12,595 nt of DNA. Origin: JBEKEX01 sp050013615 (GTDB lineage: Bacteria > Chloroflexota > Anaerolineae > Anaerolineales > Anaerolineaceae). The stretch is from contig JBEKEX010000056.1 in assembly GCA_050013615.1 (NCBI GenBank), positions 1 through 12,595 of the forward strand, given 5' to 3'. Both the position numbers and the translations under genes were made by a program. Under the pieces are notes generated by a model. That model was given only the letters and a program-made list of their open reading frames with translations. It had not been told where the DNA came from and ran no database searches. Shown here piece after piece: positions 5,518-12,595 of this stretch (position 1 is the stretch's first letter; each line of letters opens with the position of its first letter).

Positions 5518-6582
5518 TTATTGGGGAAGATCATCTTCAACGAGGCCGGATAATTCCTGGCGCAGGCGCTTCTCCAAATGCTTGCGCTCGACCTCCGGCA
5601 GGAACGAAGCTCTTGCAGATGCCAGAACCCGCCCGGCCAGCACCGAGATGGGCAGGCCCAACTCTTCCACTGCCACGCGGTATTCATCGCTTAAGGTAAT
5701 GCGCGAGATGCCCGGATCGTCCGTGTTGATGGTCACGTTCATGCCCGAAACATACATCCGCACCAAGGGATGGTCATGCAGACTTAGGAAAACACCCGAC
5801 TGGATATTGCTGGTGACACACACCTCAAACGGGATTTGGCGCTCGATCGCCATGGCCGTCACTTCAGCGTCTTCCAGCACCCTGACGCCATGCCCGATCC
5901 GGTCAGCGCCGAGCTGTTCCATGGCAAGCCGGACGTTGGCAGGACCACCCCATTCCCCGGCATGCACCGTGATCGAAAGCCCTTCGCGCTTGGCTTCGGT
6001 GAACATCGAGATGAACGGGTCGGGTGAAAAATCAGCCTCGTTGCCGGCCAGATCGATGCCCACGATGCCGCGCGCTTTGCGCTCCACCGCAAGTTGAATG
6101 ACATGCTCGGCTAATTTAGGGCTTTCGTGGCGGTTGACACTGACGATCAGACGAGTCAGAATGCCATATTCCTGGCTGGTCTCCATGGCCTCCATGGTGA
6201 CCCAATCGATGACGTCCGAAAGTGCAAAGCCCTGCACGCGGCTGATCGCCGCCGGCGTGAAGATCATTTCAAGGTAACGGACATCGTCCTCGGCAGCATC
6301 GATGATGGCTTCGCGCGTCATGCGGGTGATGGTGGTTGGCGAACGGAAAAAATGGCGCAGGGTTTGGAATTTTTGCAGAAAATTGCGATAGGTCAGCGGG
6401 TCATCTTCCTGCACCTGCACCAATACGCCCAATTCCGGCGCTAGCGGCAGCGTAATCCCATGGATCTTGGCCACCTCGGTCAGCGTCTCCAGGCGCAGAG
6501 AGCCTTCCAAGTGGCGATGCAAATCCACCTTGGGAAAATTACGATAAATTGCCTGCAGGGGAATGTCGTTATACCAGCCCAT
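5518..6582 (-). CDS. adenosine deaminase-family hydrolase
   Basis: A zinc-dependent aminohydrolase, most simply adenosine to inosine and ammonia. The 354-residue TIM-barrel protein carries the full set of active-site motifs: KVDLHRHLEGS (18-28; zinc ligands His22 and His24), VHAGE (206-210; zinc ligand His207, catalytic Glu210), RIGHG (228-232, His231), CVTSN (255-259) and INTDDP (285-290; Asp288 zinc ligand, Asp289). The N-terminal HRHLEG differs from the HLHLDG of classic adenosine deaminases, and the same family includes adenine deaminase and aminodeoxyfutalosine deaminase, so the substrate is not certain. Its place directly before surE favours nucleoside or nucleotide salvage. The ATG at 6582 follows a TATAAT (6606-6611) with a short leader; the ribosome binding site is weak. 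Nothing is truncated. Confidence 0.88.
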   Translation of the reverse strand: MGWYNDIPLQAIYRNFPKVDLHRHLEGSLRLETLTEVAKIHGITLPLAPELGVLVQVQEDDPLTYRNFLQKFQTLRHFFRSPTTITRMTREAIIDAAEDDVRYLEMIFTPAAISRVQGFALSDVIDWVTMEAMETSQEYGILTRLIVSVNRHESPKLAEHVIQLAVERKARGIVGIDLAGNEADFSPDPFISMFTEAKREGLSITVHAGEWGGPANVRLAMEQLGADRIGHGVRVLEDAEVTAMAIERQIPFEVCVTSNIQSGVFLSLHDHPLVRMYVSGMNVTINTDDPGISRITLSDEYRVAVEELGLPISVLAGRVLASARASFLPEVERKHLEKRLRQELSGLVEDDLPQ

Positions 6583-6605
6583 GTTTCAATCCAATGTCAA
6601 AATTG

Positions 6606-6611
6606 ATTATA
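6606..6611 (-). promoter_or_regulatory. -10 element of the deaminase-surE unit
   Basis: A perfect TATAAT on the minus strand, 23 bases before the ATG at 6582, placing the transcript start near 6599. No good -35 hexamer is found at 16-18 bases upstream, so this call rests on the -10 alone. Confidence 0.4.
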
Positions 6612-6956
6612 TCTCATTAACGAAACCTACAGCGCCACTTACCTTCATGACTCGCGCCCCGAGTAAAAGATCGCTATTGACTATATAAAATTCGACCGTT
6701 GAAATGTTCTCGCTTCGGTTGTTTCAAGCGACAAGATGGTTGTTGCATATTAATTTCTGTAAATCACAGGTTTATCAAAAAGTTCACTTGGGTGAGGTTA
6801 ATATATCCAACCCTCCCCCTTTCGCCCCATTAAACAGCCCTATACCCCCACGTGAAAAAATACAGACCTTCTATAAAAGGCTCAGGCCAAACAAAGAAAG
6901 CCAAATAATAAAAGGCCTTTTACTGAATTTCAAGAATAGAGACCTTATCTTGGGAC
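6612..6956. other. intergenic region without a convincing gene
   Basis: About 345 AT-rich bases lie between the deaminase promoter and the end of the TauE-like gene. An 89-codon plus-strand frame (6704-6973) exists, but it lacks a ribosome binding site, has unremarkable composition and runs into the end of the transporter gene, so I do not call it. The only structure worth noting is the perfect 14-bp palindrome TAAAAGGCCTTTTA (6909-6922). On the minus strand it is followed by TTATTT and may be a weak terminator for the transporter gene. Confidence 0.5.
6909..6922 (-). terminator. weak candidate terminator after the TauE-like gene
   Basis: A self-complementary TAAAAGGCCTTTTA, 34 bases past the transporter stop on the minus strand and followed by a T/A-rich stretch. 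The GC core is only four bases and a hairpin would have to give up central pairs for its loop, so strength is doubtful. Confidence 0.3.
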
Positions 6957-7754
6957 TCACTTTAATAACATGATTATGCCAAAGCTGATGACCAGTAGGA
7001 TAAAAAGGATACCGTAAACCTTTTCCAAAGTCTGAACATTTATCTTGGCTAGTATCCTTGGTCCAAGGAACCCGCCAATCACCGAGCCACCACCCAATAA
7101 CAATACCAATAGCAAATTGAACTGACCAACGATGAGGTGTCCGACAAAACCGGAAACCGCGTTGAAAAGCACCACCAATACCGACGTCCCTACGACAACC
7201 GTCACCGGCAAACCCAGGATGTACAATCCGGCCACGATGGACGCCGTACCACTCGTTCCAAAAAGGCCCGCCATGATCCCCGATAGGAGCCCAAAGAATA
7301 TGCAAAGCATGATCTTCGAGCGTGTCAGTGGTTGGAACGCCTTTGCTTCACCACCCAGATTCTTGAGCCGGTTTTTACTGGTAAGCACCATCGGGATGGT
7401 CAAAGCCAGCGAATAAGCCCCGAAGAGTTTTTGTAGCAGGGCAGACGAGAAAAGATTCGAAACATAAGCGCCACCAAATGCACCCACCAAACCGGCCACC
7501 CCGAAAATAACGCCAACTTGTAGATTTACATTGCCCTTCCGATAGTGCTCGATGGATCCTACAATGACAGTCGGGATTGTCGCTGCCAGAGAGGTAGCCG
7601 CCGCCAGTTGAGTGGGCACATGGAATAGCAAAGTCAATATTGGCACATAGAAGAAGCCGCCGCCGCCGCCAAATACGGTTACAAGAAGACCAATGGCAGC
7701 GCCGATCAATGGCAGCCAGAGAAAGCTTGGATTATAGGTGAAACTCATTGTCAT
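6957..7754 (-). CDS. TauE/SafE-family membrane transporter
   Basis: A 265-residue inner-membrane protein of the TauE/SafE (formerly DUF81) family, whose members move sulfonates, sulfoacetate, sulfite and other small anions, usually outward. It is almost wholly hydrophobic, with about eight predicted helices. It shows the family's internal duplication: GGGGGFFYVP (29-38) followed by a TSL and a GxxGAxxG-like stretch in the first half, and GLFGTSGTASIV (163-174) followed by GTSVLVVLFNAVSG in the second. A hydrophilic loop (about 126-146) joins the halves. Its ATG overlaps the stop of the MarR gene (ATGA, 7751-7754), and an AGGAG lies at 7766-7770 inside the end of marR, so the two are translationally coupled. 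MarR control suggests it is induced by a small-molecule signal, perhaps its own substrate. The substrate cannot be told from the sequence. Confidence 0.88.
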   Translation of the reverse strand: MTMSFTYNPSFLWLPLIGAAIGLLVTVFGGGGGFFYVPILTLLFHVPTQLAAATSLAATIPTVIVGSIEHYRKGNVNLQVGVIFGVAGLVGAFGGAYVSNLFSSALLQKLFGAYSLALTIPMVLTSKNRLKNLGGEAKAFQPLTRSKIMLCIFFGLLSGIMAGLFGTSGTASIVAGLYILGLPVTVVVGTSVLVVLFNAVSGFVGHLIVGQFNLLLVLLLGGGSVIGGFLGPRILAKINVQTLEKVYGILFILLVISFGIIMLLK

Positions 7755-8257
7755 GGTGTAGAAATCTCCTGATCTTCGTCCTCAGATGCTTGTCCATCCT
7801 TTGTAGTCTGTTCGTGTATCTCATTAACGATTGCGTTCAATCCATGTCGAAAGAGGGAAAGGTCTTCCTTGGAAACCTTATGAAGCCATGCCCCTAGGAA
7901 TTCTTCCCAACCAAGGAGTTTTTCGATAAGTTCCTCTCCGGCGGGCGAAAGCTGGACAATTGCGCGGCGGCGATCCATTGGATCCTCGCTACGGTCGACC
8001 AAGCCTGCCTGCACCAGTTTGTCAACCAGATGGCTGGCAGTGGGTTCTCCGATCCCAAGGTGCTTCGCGATCTGCATCACCGAAGATGTTTTGTTGTGAG
8101 CGATGATGAAGACCGTCCTTAATTGGGGCAGCGTGAGCGGAAGATCCAACCAAACCGGGACTGACGCCATAAGAAAAGCGTGGAGCAACTCTCGAAGGAG
8201 TTCAACGACATCTTGTACTTGGGGATCATCGGACGACAATAGCCCTGGTTTTTCCAT
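7751..8257 (-). CDS. MarR-family transcriptional regulator
   Basis: A 168-residue dimeric winged-helix DNA-binding protein, likely a repressor released by a ligand. The winged helix covers about 42-105: the recognition region MQIAKHLGIGEPTASHLVDKL (61-81), then GLVDRSEDPMDRRRAIVQLSPAG (85-107), where DRRR is the typical MarR wing. Flanking helices (12-36 and 108-150) would form the dimer interface. The C-terminal tail (151-168) is acidic and probably disordered. There is no cysteine at all, which argues against an OhrR-type thiol redox sensor. It is the first gene of a two-gene unit with the TauE-like transporter, and an inverted repeat overlaps its promoter, so autoregulation plus control of the transporter is the simplest model. 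The ribosome binding site before ATG 8257 is weak (GAGAAAG). Confidence 0.92.
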   Translation of the reverse strand: MEKPGLLSSDDPQVQDVVELLRELLHAFLMASVPVWLDLPLTLPQLRTVFIIAHNKTSSVMQIAKHLGIGEPTASHLVDKLVQAGLVDRSEDPMDRRRAIVQLSPAGEELIEKLLGWEEFLGAWLHKVSKEDLSLFRHGLNAIVNEIHEQTTKDGQASEDEDQEISTP

Positions 8258-8277
8258 AGATGAATTCTTTCTCTAAT

Positions 8278-8331
8278 TAGTTCGATATCATCGATATAAT
8301 TTATAATAACGAACTATTCTCAAATTGTCAA
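8278..8331 (-). promoter_or_regulatory. marR-tauE promoter with overlapping inverted-repeat operator
   Basis: On the minus strand a consensus TTGACA (8326-8331) lies 17 bases from TATTAT (8303-8308). A 7-bp inverted repeat, TAGTTCG / CGAACTA (8278-8284 and 8310-8316), has one arm in the spacer and the other just past the predicted start near 8296. A second symmetric element, ATATC-ATC-GATAT (8285-8297), sits between the arms at the start point. This is where a MarR dimer would block the polymerase. The operator role is inferred from position and symmetry. Confidence 0.65.
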
Positions 8332-8444
8332 GAGTATTTACCCATTGGCAGCGCCAGCATAGGATTTCTCTTTTCGACAAAACGCAGAAATTGCGCCCTA
8401 AAACTGCCAAGACAGGCTACAATTGGCTTCAGCCACCGGGCATT

Positions 8445-8460
8445 ATACCCAACTGGGTAT
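8445..8460 (+). other. small inverted repeat upstream of rnhA
   Basis: ATACCC-AACT-GGGTAT forms a 6-bp stem with a 4-base loop, 32 bases before the rnhA start. It has no T-tract, so it is not a terminator. It may be an mRNA leader hairpin or a regulator site; no evidence separates these. Confidence 0.35.
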
Positions 8461-8492
8461 CATACCAATTGAAAGGATATGCTTCGAATCTT

Positions 8493-8984
8493 ATGAATTC
8501 AGTGATCATCTATACAGACGGCGCCTGTACGGGCAACCCGGGCCCCGGCGGCTATGGAGCAGTTATCGTGAACAACCGGCAGCGCCAGGAACTTTCCGGC
8601 GGTTTCCGCCTGACCACCAACAATCGCATGGAGCTGACCGCCGCCATCGAAGCCTTGAAATCATTGAAGAGCAGCTCCTCGGTCAAGCTATACTCTGATT
8701 CGAAATACCTGGTGGATGCCATGACCTTGGGCTGGGTGGAACAATGGAAATCCAACCGCTGGCGCAACAGCAGCAAGCAGAAAGTATTGAATAGCGACCT
8801 TTGGAAGGAAATGCTGTACCAGTGCAACCGTCACCAGGTGACCTTCACCTGGGTGCAGGGGCACGCCGGCAACCGTGAAAATGAGCGTTGTGATGCACTT
8901 TCTACGACTGCAGCCCGTCGAAAGAATCTCCCGCCTGACAAAGGCTACGAAGATATCAACAAGCCTGCGCCAAAATTATTCTAA
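8493..8984 (+). CDS. rnhA: ribonuclease HI
   Basis: Cuts the RNA strand of RNA-DNA hybrids, clearing Okazaki primers and R-loops. The 163-residue protein has all the active-site residues in the spacing of the E. coli enzyme: Asp9 in YTDGACTGNPGPGG (7-20), Glu47 in NNRMELTA (43-50), Asp69 in YSDSKYL (67-73), His124 in WVQGHAGN (120-127) and Asp134 in ENERCDALS. The Trp-rich basic handle (81-97, GWVEQWKSNRWRNSSKQ) is present, so this is the classic bacterial type. The frame stays open upstream to 8325, but that extension has no RNase H homology and begins inside the marR promoter, so ATG 8493 is preferred; GAAAGGAT (8471-8478) is the nearest Shine-Dalgarno-like sequence. A five-codon frame (ATG 8479 to TGA 8496) ends overlapping this start. 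Confidence 0.95.
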   Translation: MNSVIIYTDGACTGNPGPGGYGAVIVNNRQRQELSGGFRLTTNNRMELTAAIEALKSLKSSSSVKLYSDSKYLVDAMTLGWVEQWKSNRWRNSSKQKVLNSDLWKEMLYQCNRHQVTFTWVQGHAGNRENERCDALSTTAARRKNLPPDKGYEDINKPAPKLF

Positions 8985-9141
8985 AAACGTGTATTTCCAG
9001 CCATCATTGTGCGGGGAAAGAGGCTGGATCTACCTCCACATCAAGTAATCCTTTACCTCCTTTTCGTTTTGCCCTTAATTAGTATTTTTTTCTTCTCTTT
9101 TTGTTATTGGAAGAATCCAACTTTTCCATAAGCTCAAACTA

Positions 9142-9167
9142 TTGGAGTAGATGATCTCATTCTCCAA
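9142..9167. promoter_or_regulatory. inverted repeat upstream of the ABC operon
   Basis: TTGGAG and CTCCAA (9142-9147 and 9162-9167) are perfect inverted copies separated by 14 bases, which themselves contain ATGA-TC-TCAT. The element lies about 60 bases before the ABC ATPase gene, a suitable place for a regulator binding site. No matching promoter hexamers could be placed with confidence. Confidence 0.35.
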
Positions 9168-9229
9168 ACCGATGGCCTGGTAAAAGCATCCGGGTAAACT
9201 GACACCATCAAAAACCTGAGAGGTTAACT

Positions 9230-9946
9230 ATGACAATGATCGAAGTTAATAATATCTATCGTGACCTTCCCATTGGAGGAAGAAATCTGCACATTTTGAA
9301 TGGGATCAGCTTTAAAGTCGTCCAGGGGGAATGGATCACCCTGACCGGACCATCAGGTTCCGGCAAATCGACTTTATTAGGCATCCTGGCGGGCATCGAT
9401 CGGCCCACTTCCGGATCTGTGATCCTTGCCGATTACGAAATAAGCAGCCTGGCGGAAAAATGGTTGGCGGGAATGCGCAACAAAACGATCGGCATCGTAT
9501 TTCAGGCATTCAACCTCATACCCTCCATGACCGCTCTCGAGAACGTCGAGACACCTTTATACATCCATCCCCAATGGCGCCAGGCTGAAGAACTGGCCGC
9601 TGACATGCTGCGGCAGGTCGGGCTTCAGGATCGAATGAGCCATTTCCCATACCAACTTTCGGGTGGAGAACAACAACGGGTCGCATTGGCAAGGGCCCTG
9701 GTTACCAATCCGCAGGTCTTGTTCGCGGATGAGCCGACCGGTAACCTTGATAGCGTTACCAGCCGCCAGGTATTGCAAATATTGCGACAACTGCACACAA
9801 AACTTAACCTGACCATTGTCATGGTCACTCATGATCCTACTGTGGCTGCGTATGCCGACCGACAGTTGAGAGTGATGGATGGAAAGATCATCGATCCAAA
9901 CGTCACCGGCATTCCGGTTGTGAATGGCTCCGAGGTGAATGCATGA
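9230..9946 (+). CDS. ABC transporter ATPase, MacB/LolD/YbbA type
   Basis: The 238-residue cytoplasmic nucleotide-binding subunit that powers the adjacent FtsX-type permease. All ABC motifs are intact: Walker A GPSGSGKST (40-48), Q-loop FQAFNL (91-96, Gln92), signature LSGGEQQR (143-150), Walker B VLFADEP (163-169, catalytic Glu168), D-loop NLD (172-174) and the switch His201 in VTHD. DEPTGNLD plus the RNKTIGIVFQAFNLIP stretch is typical of the MacB/LolD/FtsE group, which drives mechanical work or export across the membrane without classic substrate channels. ATG 9230 follows GAGAGG (9218-9223) by six bases; a second ATG two codons later is less well placed. Its stop overlaps the permease start (ATGA, 9943-9946), so the two are translationally coupled. 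The last about 15 residues are non-conserved. Confidence 0.95.
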   Translation: MTMIEVNNIYRDLPIGGRNLHILNGISFKVVQGEWITLTGPSGSGKSTLLGILAGIDRPTSGSVILADYEISSLAEKWLAGMRNKTIGIVFQAFNLIPSMTALENVETPLYIHPQWRQAEELAADMLRQVGLQDRMSHFPYQLSGGEQQRVALARALVTNPQVLFADEPTGNLDSVTSRQVLQILRQLHTKLNLTIVMVTHDPTVAAYADRQLRVMDGKIIDPNVTGIPVVNGSEVNA

Positions 9947-12417
9947 AATCGGTAAAATATTCTATTCGGACCTCTTTTCATCAACTCTGGCGCGGGGGAC
10001 AGCGCAATAGGGTGGCGTTTTTGTGCGTGGTCTTCGGAGTCATGTCTTTGGTTTCGATGACGACGCTGGCCCAATCGATTCAACAAATGCTTGTATTGAA
10101 ACCCTATGAATTGATCGGCGGCGATCTAACCCTGGATAGGCCTTACGAGAATTCGATTTCGGTGGATGAGGAAACCGAACTTCAGAATTTGAAAGCCGAT
10201 GGCACCATCAGCGACTACACATTGATGGATTACACCACCTCGCTTGCGTTTCACTTTCCTGATTCAGGCGAATTGATCTTCCCGTCCTTTGGGATGGGCA
10301 TTGATCCACAAAAGTACCCCCTGGCGGGAAACCTGACCATTTCCGAACCTCAACATACGGACCTGGCCCATTTACTGACCAATGAAGGAGATATCGTCAT
10401 CACCAAAGACCTTGCTATGAATGAAAACTTGAAAGTTGGAGACCAGATATTCCTTTCTGACCTTAATCACGGCAACTCCATCCCGGCAACCGTTAAAGGG
10501 ATCGCTTCAGATACGCCCAACCACCAGGGAAGCAAAATCTATTTTTCTCATCAGACCGCGCAAAAACTGATGGTTGGGACTCGGACTTCCAACACCGTCC
10601 TGGTCAACAGCCTCGATCCCCAAAAGGCCCAAAAAGCCCTCGAAGCCCAGGGGTGGCGAGTATTTACAGCCCAAGAACTGGCAAACATGACCGCCGCCAG
10701 TGAGGGAACCCTGGCAATGGCGGTAAACGATATTGGCCTGCTCGGGCTGCTGGTCGGCGGCATCGGTATCGCCAACACCATGCAAGTACTTCTCAAACGG
10801 CGCCGCAAGGAAGTGGCAATCTGGAAAAGCCTCGGTTATACCACACGTCAAATCGAGGATATGTTCATTCTCGAAGCCGGCCTGCTGGGAGCGTTTGGCA
10901 GCCTGGTTGGAGTTGGGTTGGGAACGCTGCTTTCAATGTTCATTACCGGTGTTTTCAGCCGGGTGACCACGATCCTCGTCATCCCTCATCCATCCTCATT
11001 CGAGGCAATCAGCGGATTCGTGATCGGTACGCTGTCAACGATCGTTTTTGCACTCTGGGCGATCGTTTCCACCAGCCAGGTGACTCCCTCCGCCCTCCTG
11101 CGGCAGGAAGCAATCAATAATGCCGATCTGCCCAAATGGAAACTGGTGGGCCTGGCTGCTCTGATTGGAAGTGCGTTCATTATATTTGCAACCTGGGTCT
11201 TAAAATCATTCCTGACCGGGATGCTTGTCTTTGCCGCCTCGATCATCTGCCTGTGGATTATCGGCTTGATCCTTCTTGGATTGTTGCGTCTGGTTCTGAA
11301 GATCTTCCCGATGAAACGCTGGCCACTGGCGAAGATCGCACACAATAATTTACGCCAGAGAAGTAATTCGCTCATGGTGGCCATGATCGCATTGTTCATC
11401 GGTGTGGTCATGTGGTCGCTTGGAGCCGTGATCATCCAGAGTAGTGAAAATGTCATCACCGCAGTGAACTCGTCAACGGTTTCAGAGAATCTGGCAATCT
11501 ACACATCGCCTGACCAGGAAACCAATGCATTGAACGCTTTGTCTTCCGTTGGCCTCGCCGGTGATTCGATCAGCCATCAATACCAGGTCAAACAAATAAC
11601 AATCGCCGGTCAACTTGATGATACTGCTGTCATAATGAGCCGTGCCCAGCCGGGCATATACAATATCCAGGGACAGCCCTGGAACAGTCAGGTTTCAGCA
11701 GCTTATGTCCCAAATTACTTTGACATGAAAACTGGGGATCCGGTTCAAGTAACCACCCAAGATGGCAAGCAAGTCAACCTGACCATCGCCGGGACTTACT
11801 CGACCGAAGGAAGTATCAATTGGCCCGGCAGCTTCGATGATATCCTGGTCTCGACCGACATCGCCAAAGCGTTGGGCACACCCACCAGCAGCCAATTCTT
11901 CCTAACGGTGGATGCCAATGCACTCGAAAAAGACGCTGATTTCCTGGGAAAAACTTTACCAATGGCGACCATCATCTCCATGCCCGATTTTCAGGCACAT
12001 TATGTCAGGCAATACGACAATTTGTTTTGGCTGGTCGCCGTTATGGCAGGGTTGGCCATCCTGGCCGGGCTGTTATTGGTTGCAAATTCGGTCAATTTGA
12101 CGATGCTCGACCGCCGCTATGAAATTGGGGTCTATAAATCTCTGGGTTATTCCCGCAATCAGATCCTGTTTACGGAGGTGTTAGAATATAGTTTGATGTC
12201 CTGCATCGTCGCACTATTTGGGATTGGACTTACCTGGTTAATGATGATGCTGGCAAAATTAACGACGGGCGTAATTGGTAAATTATTGACTTTGACCCCT
12301 GGTCTGGTATTGGGAATTATGCTTCTTACCATTGGGTTGACAGCGTTCATCGTCCTTGCGTCCTGCTGGAACCCAACGAAGGTATCCCCGACAGTGACGT
12401 TCAACGACCGAGAATAG
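9943..12417 (+). CDS. FtsX-type ABC transporter permease (YbbP-like, 10 TM, two FtsX units)
   Basis: An 824-residue membrane partner of the preceding ATPase. By eye there are ten hydrophobic segments: TM1 about 24-45, TM2-4 about 263-377, TM5-7 about 400-498, and TM8-10 about 694-807. Two large extracytoplasmic domains lie between TM1 and TM2 (46-260) and between TM7 and TM8 (500-692). Each half has the FtsX cytoplasmic coupling motif, EVAIWKSLGYTTRQI (290-304) and EIGVYKSLGYSRNQI (727-741), showing an internal duplication. Size and layout match the E. coli YbbP type rather than BceB, which has only one large extracytoplasmic domain. Such systems work on lipids, lipoproteins, peptides or hydrophobic compounds in or at the outer leaflet; the substrate here is unknown. 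The gene is coupled upstream to the ATPase and its TAG directly abuts the GTG of the next gene. No frameshift is seen. Confidence 0.92.
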   Translation: MKSVKYSIRTSFHQLWRGGQRNRVAFLCVVFGVMSLVSMTTLAQSIQQMLVLKPYELIGGDLTLDRPYENSISVDEETELQNLKADGTISDYTLMDYTTSLAFHFPDSGELIFPSFGMGIDPQKYPLAGNLTISEPQHTDLAHLLTNEGDIVITKDLAMNENLKVGDQIFLSDLNHGNSIPATVKGIASDTPNHQGSKIYFSHQTAQKLMVGTRTSNTVLVNSLDPQKAQKALEAQGWRVFTAQELANMTAASEGTLAMAVNDIGLLGLLVGGIGIANTMQVLLKRRRKEVAIWKSLGYTTRQIEDMFILEAGLLGAFGSLVGVGLGTLLSMFITGVFSRVTTILVIPHPSSFEAISGFVIGTLSTIVFALWAIVSTSQVTPSALLRQEAINNADLPKWKLVGLAALIGSAFIIFATWVLKSFLTGMLVFAASIICLWIIGLILLGLLRLVLKIFPMKRWPLAKIAHNNLRQRSNSLMVAMIALFIGVVMWSLGAVIIQSSENVITAVNSSTVSENLAIYTSPDQETNALNALSSVGLAGDSISHQYQVKQITIAGQLDDTAVIMSRAQPGIYNIQGQPWNSQVSAAYVPNYFDMKTGDPVQVTTQDGKQVNLTIAGTYSTEGSINWPGSFDDILVSTDIAKALGTPTSSQFFLTVDANALEKDADFLGKTLPMATIISMPDFQAHYVRQYDNLFWLVAVMAGLAILAGLLLVANSVNLTMLDRRYEIGVYKSLGYSRNQILFTEVLEYSLMSCIVALFGIGLTWLMMMLAKLTTGVIGKLLTLTPGLVLGIMLLTIGLTAFIVLASCWNPTKVSPTVTFNDRE

Positions 12418-12595
12418 GTGGTAACCATATTTAAATTCTTCTCAAAAAACCTGCGCAGGAAGTTGACCTTTTCTTACACAGTCGTCACTGTGTTGGTCAT
12501 GGTATCGCTTGAGATCGTACTATTGATCGCAGTCTTGCTCCATTCCAATTTTATAGGCAACGGTACGAGTGATTATCTTTCCGATATCATCAGCA
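12418..12595 (+). CDS. N-terminus of a probable sensor histidine kinase (cut by window end)
   Basis: Fifty-nine codons are visible, open to the window edge. The start is taken as GTG 12418, immediately after the permease TAG with no gap. GAGAA five bases upstream is a weak ribosome binding site and translational coupling is likely. The protein begins with a short basic cytoplasmic stretch (FFSKNLRRK, 7-15), then a membrane helix (about 17-41, LTFSYTVVTV onwards) and the start of an extracytoplasmic segment (42-59). This opening, basic residues followed by L-T-x-S-Y-T, is typical of membrane histidine kinases; the kinase core itself lies outside the window. It could be another single-spanning sensor such as a cyclase or phosphatase. 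As the third gene of the ABC operon it would sense the compound or stress the transporter deals with. Confidence 0.6.
   Translation, partial: MVTIFKFFSKNLRRKLTFSYTVVTVLVMVSLEIVLLIAVLLHSNFIGNGTSDYLSDIIS

Noticed and set aside
5504..6939. 13-base exact repeat ATTTCAAGAATAG at 5504-5516 and 6927-6939
   Set aside because: A few matches of this length are expected by chance in a window of this size, and the two sites share no context.
6704..6973. 89-codon plus-strand open frame in the gap after the TauE-like gene
   Set aside because: It has no ribosome binding site, no recognisable motif or domain, lies in AT-rich sequence and overlaps the transporter 3' end in opposite orientation.
8325..8492. 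N-terminal extension of RNase HI by 56 codons from a TTG
   Set aside because: It begins within the marR promoter, has no RNase H sequence features, and ATG 8493 gives the exact family length and residue numbering.
9107..9120. TTGGA-AGAA-TCCAA hairpin after rnhA as a terminator
   Set aside because: Only a 5-bp stem with little GC, and the T-rich run lies before it rather than after it on the + strand.

Overview
The window reads as an ordinary chromosomal segment of a bacterium, most likely from the phylum Chloroflexi (Anaerolineae-like). This is inferred from three things: secreted proteins with Thr/Pro 'TPT' linkers between CAP and LysM domains, a membrane sensor N-terminus of the 'LRRKLTFSYTVVTV' type, and a GC-rich GTAGGGGC-ended palindromic repeat. 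No marker gene fixes the taxonomy.

Layout. At the left end a serine O-acetyltransferase gene (cysE, +) ends at a strong bidirectional terminator. It faces a tandem array of three paralogous minus-strand genes (854-4019). Each encodes a signal peptide, a CAP/SCP domain, a LysM domain, a Thr/Pro-rich stalk and a C-terminal membrane anchor. All three have a perfect TATAAT a few bases before the start codon and no Shine-Dalgarno sequence. Upstream of the array, after another strong terminator, is a stand-alone twin-CBS protein (-). A 79-bp inverted-repeat element separates it from a two-gene minus-strand unit of an adenosine deaminase-family enzyme and SurE nucleotidase, a plausible nucleotide salvage pair.

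After a gene-poor gap (6583-6956) come a MarR-family regulator and a TauE/SafE-type transporter (both -, overlapping by 4 bp). They are driven by a good sigma70-like promoter with a built-in inverted repeat, so the regulator probably controls itself and the transporter. Divergent from these is ribonuclease HI (+). The right end holds an ABC export-type operon (+): a MacB/YbbA-like ATPase, a large FtsX-type permease with two extracytoplasmic domains (coupled by ATGA overlap), and, directly abutting its stop codon, the N-terminus of what is probably a sensor histidine kinase, cut by the window edge.

The most distinctive part is the triple CAP-LysM array. Copy 2 has lost the first CAP-cavity histidine, copy 1 has gained a cysteine pair in LysM, and the linkers have diverged completely while the membrane anchor is nearly constant. 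No CRISPR array, phage, transposase, rRNA or tRNA gene was seen.
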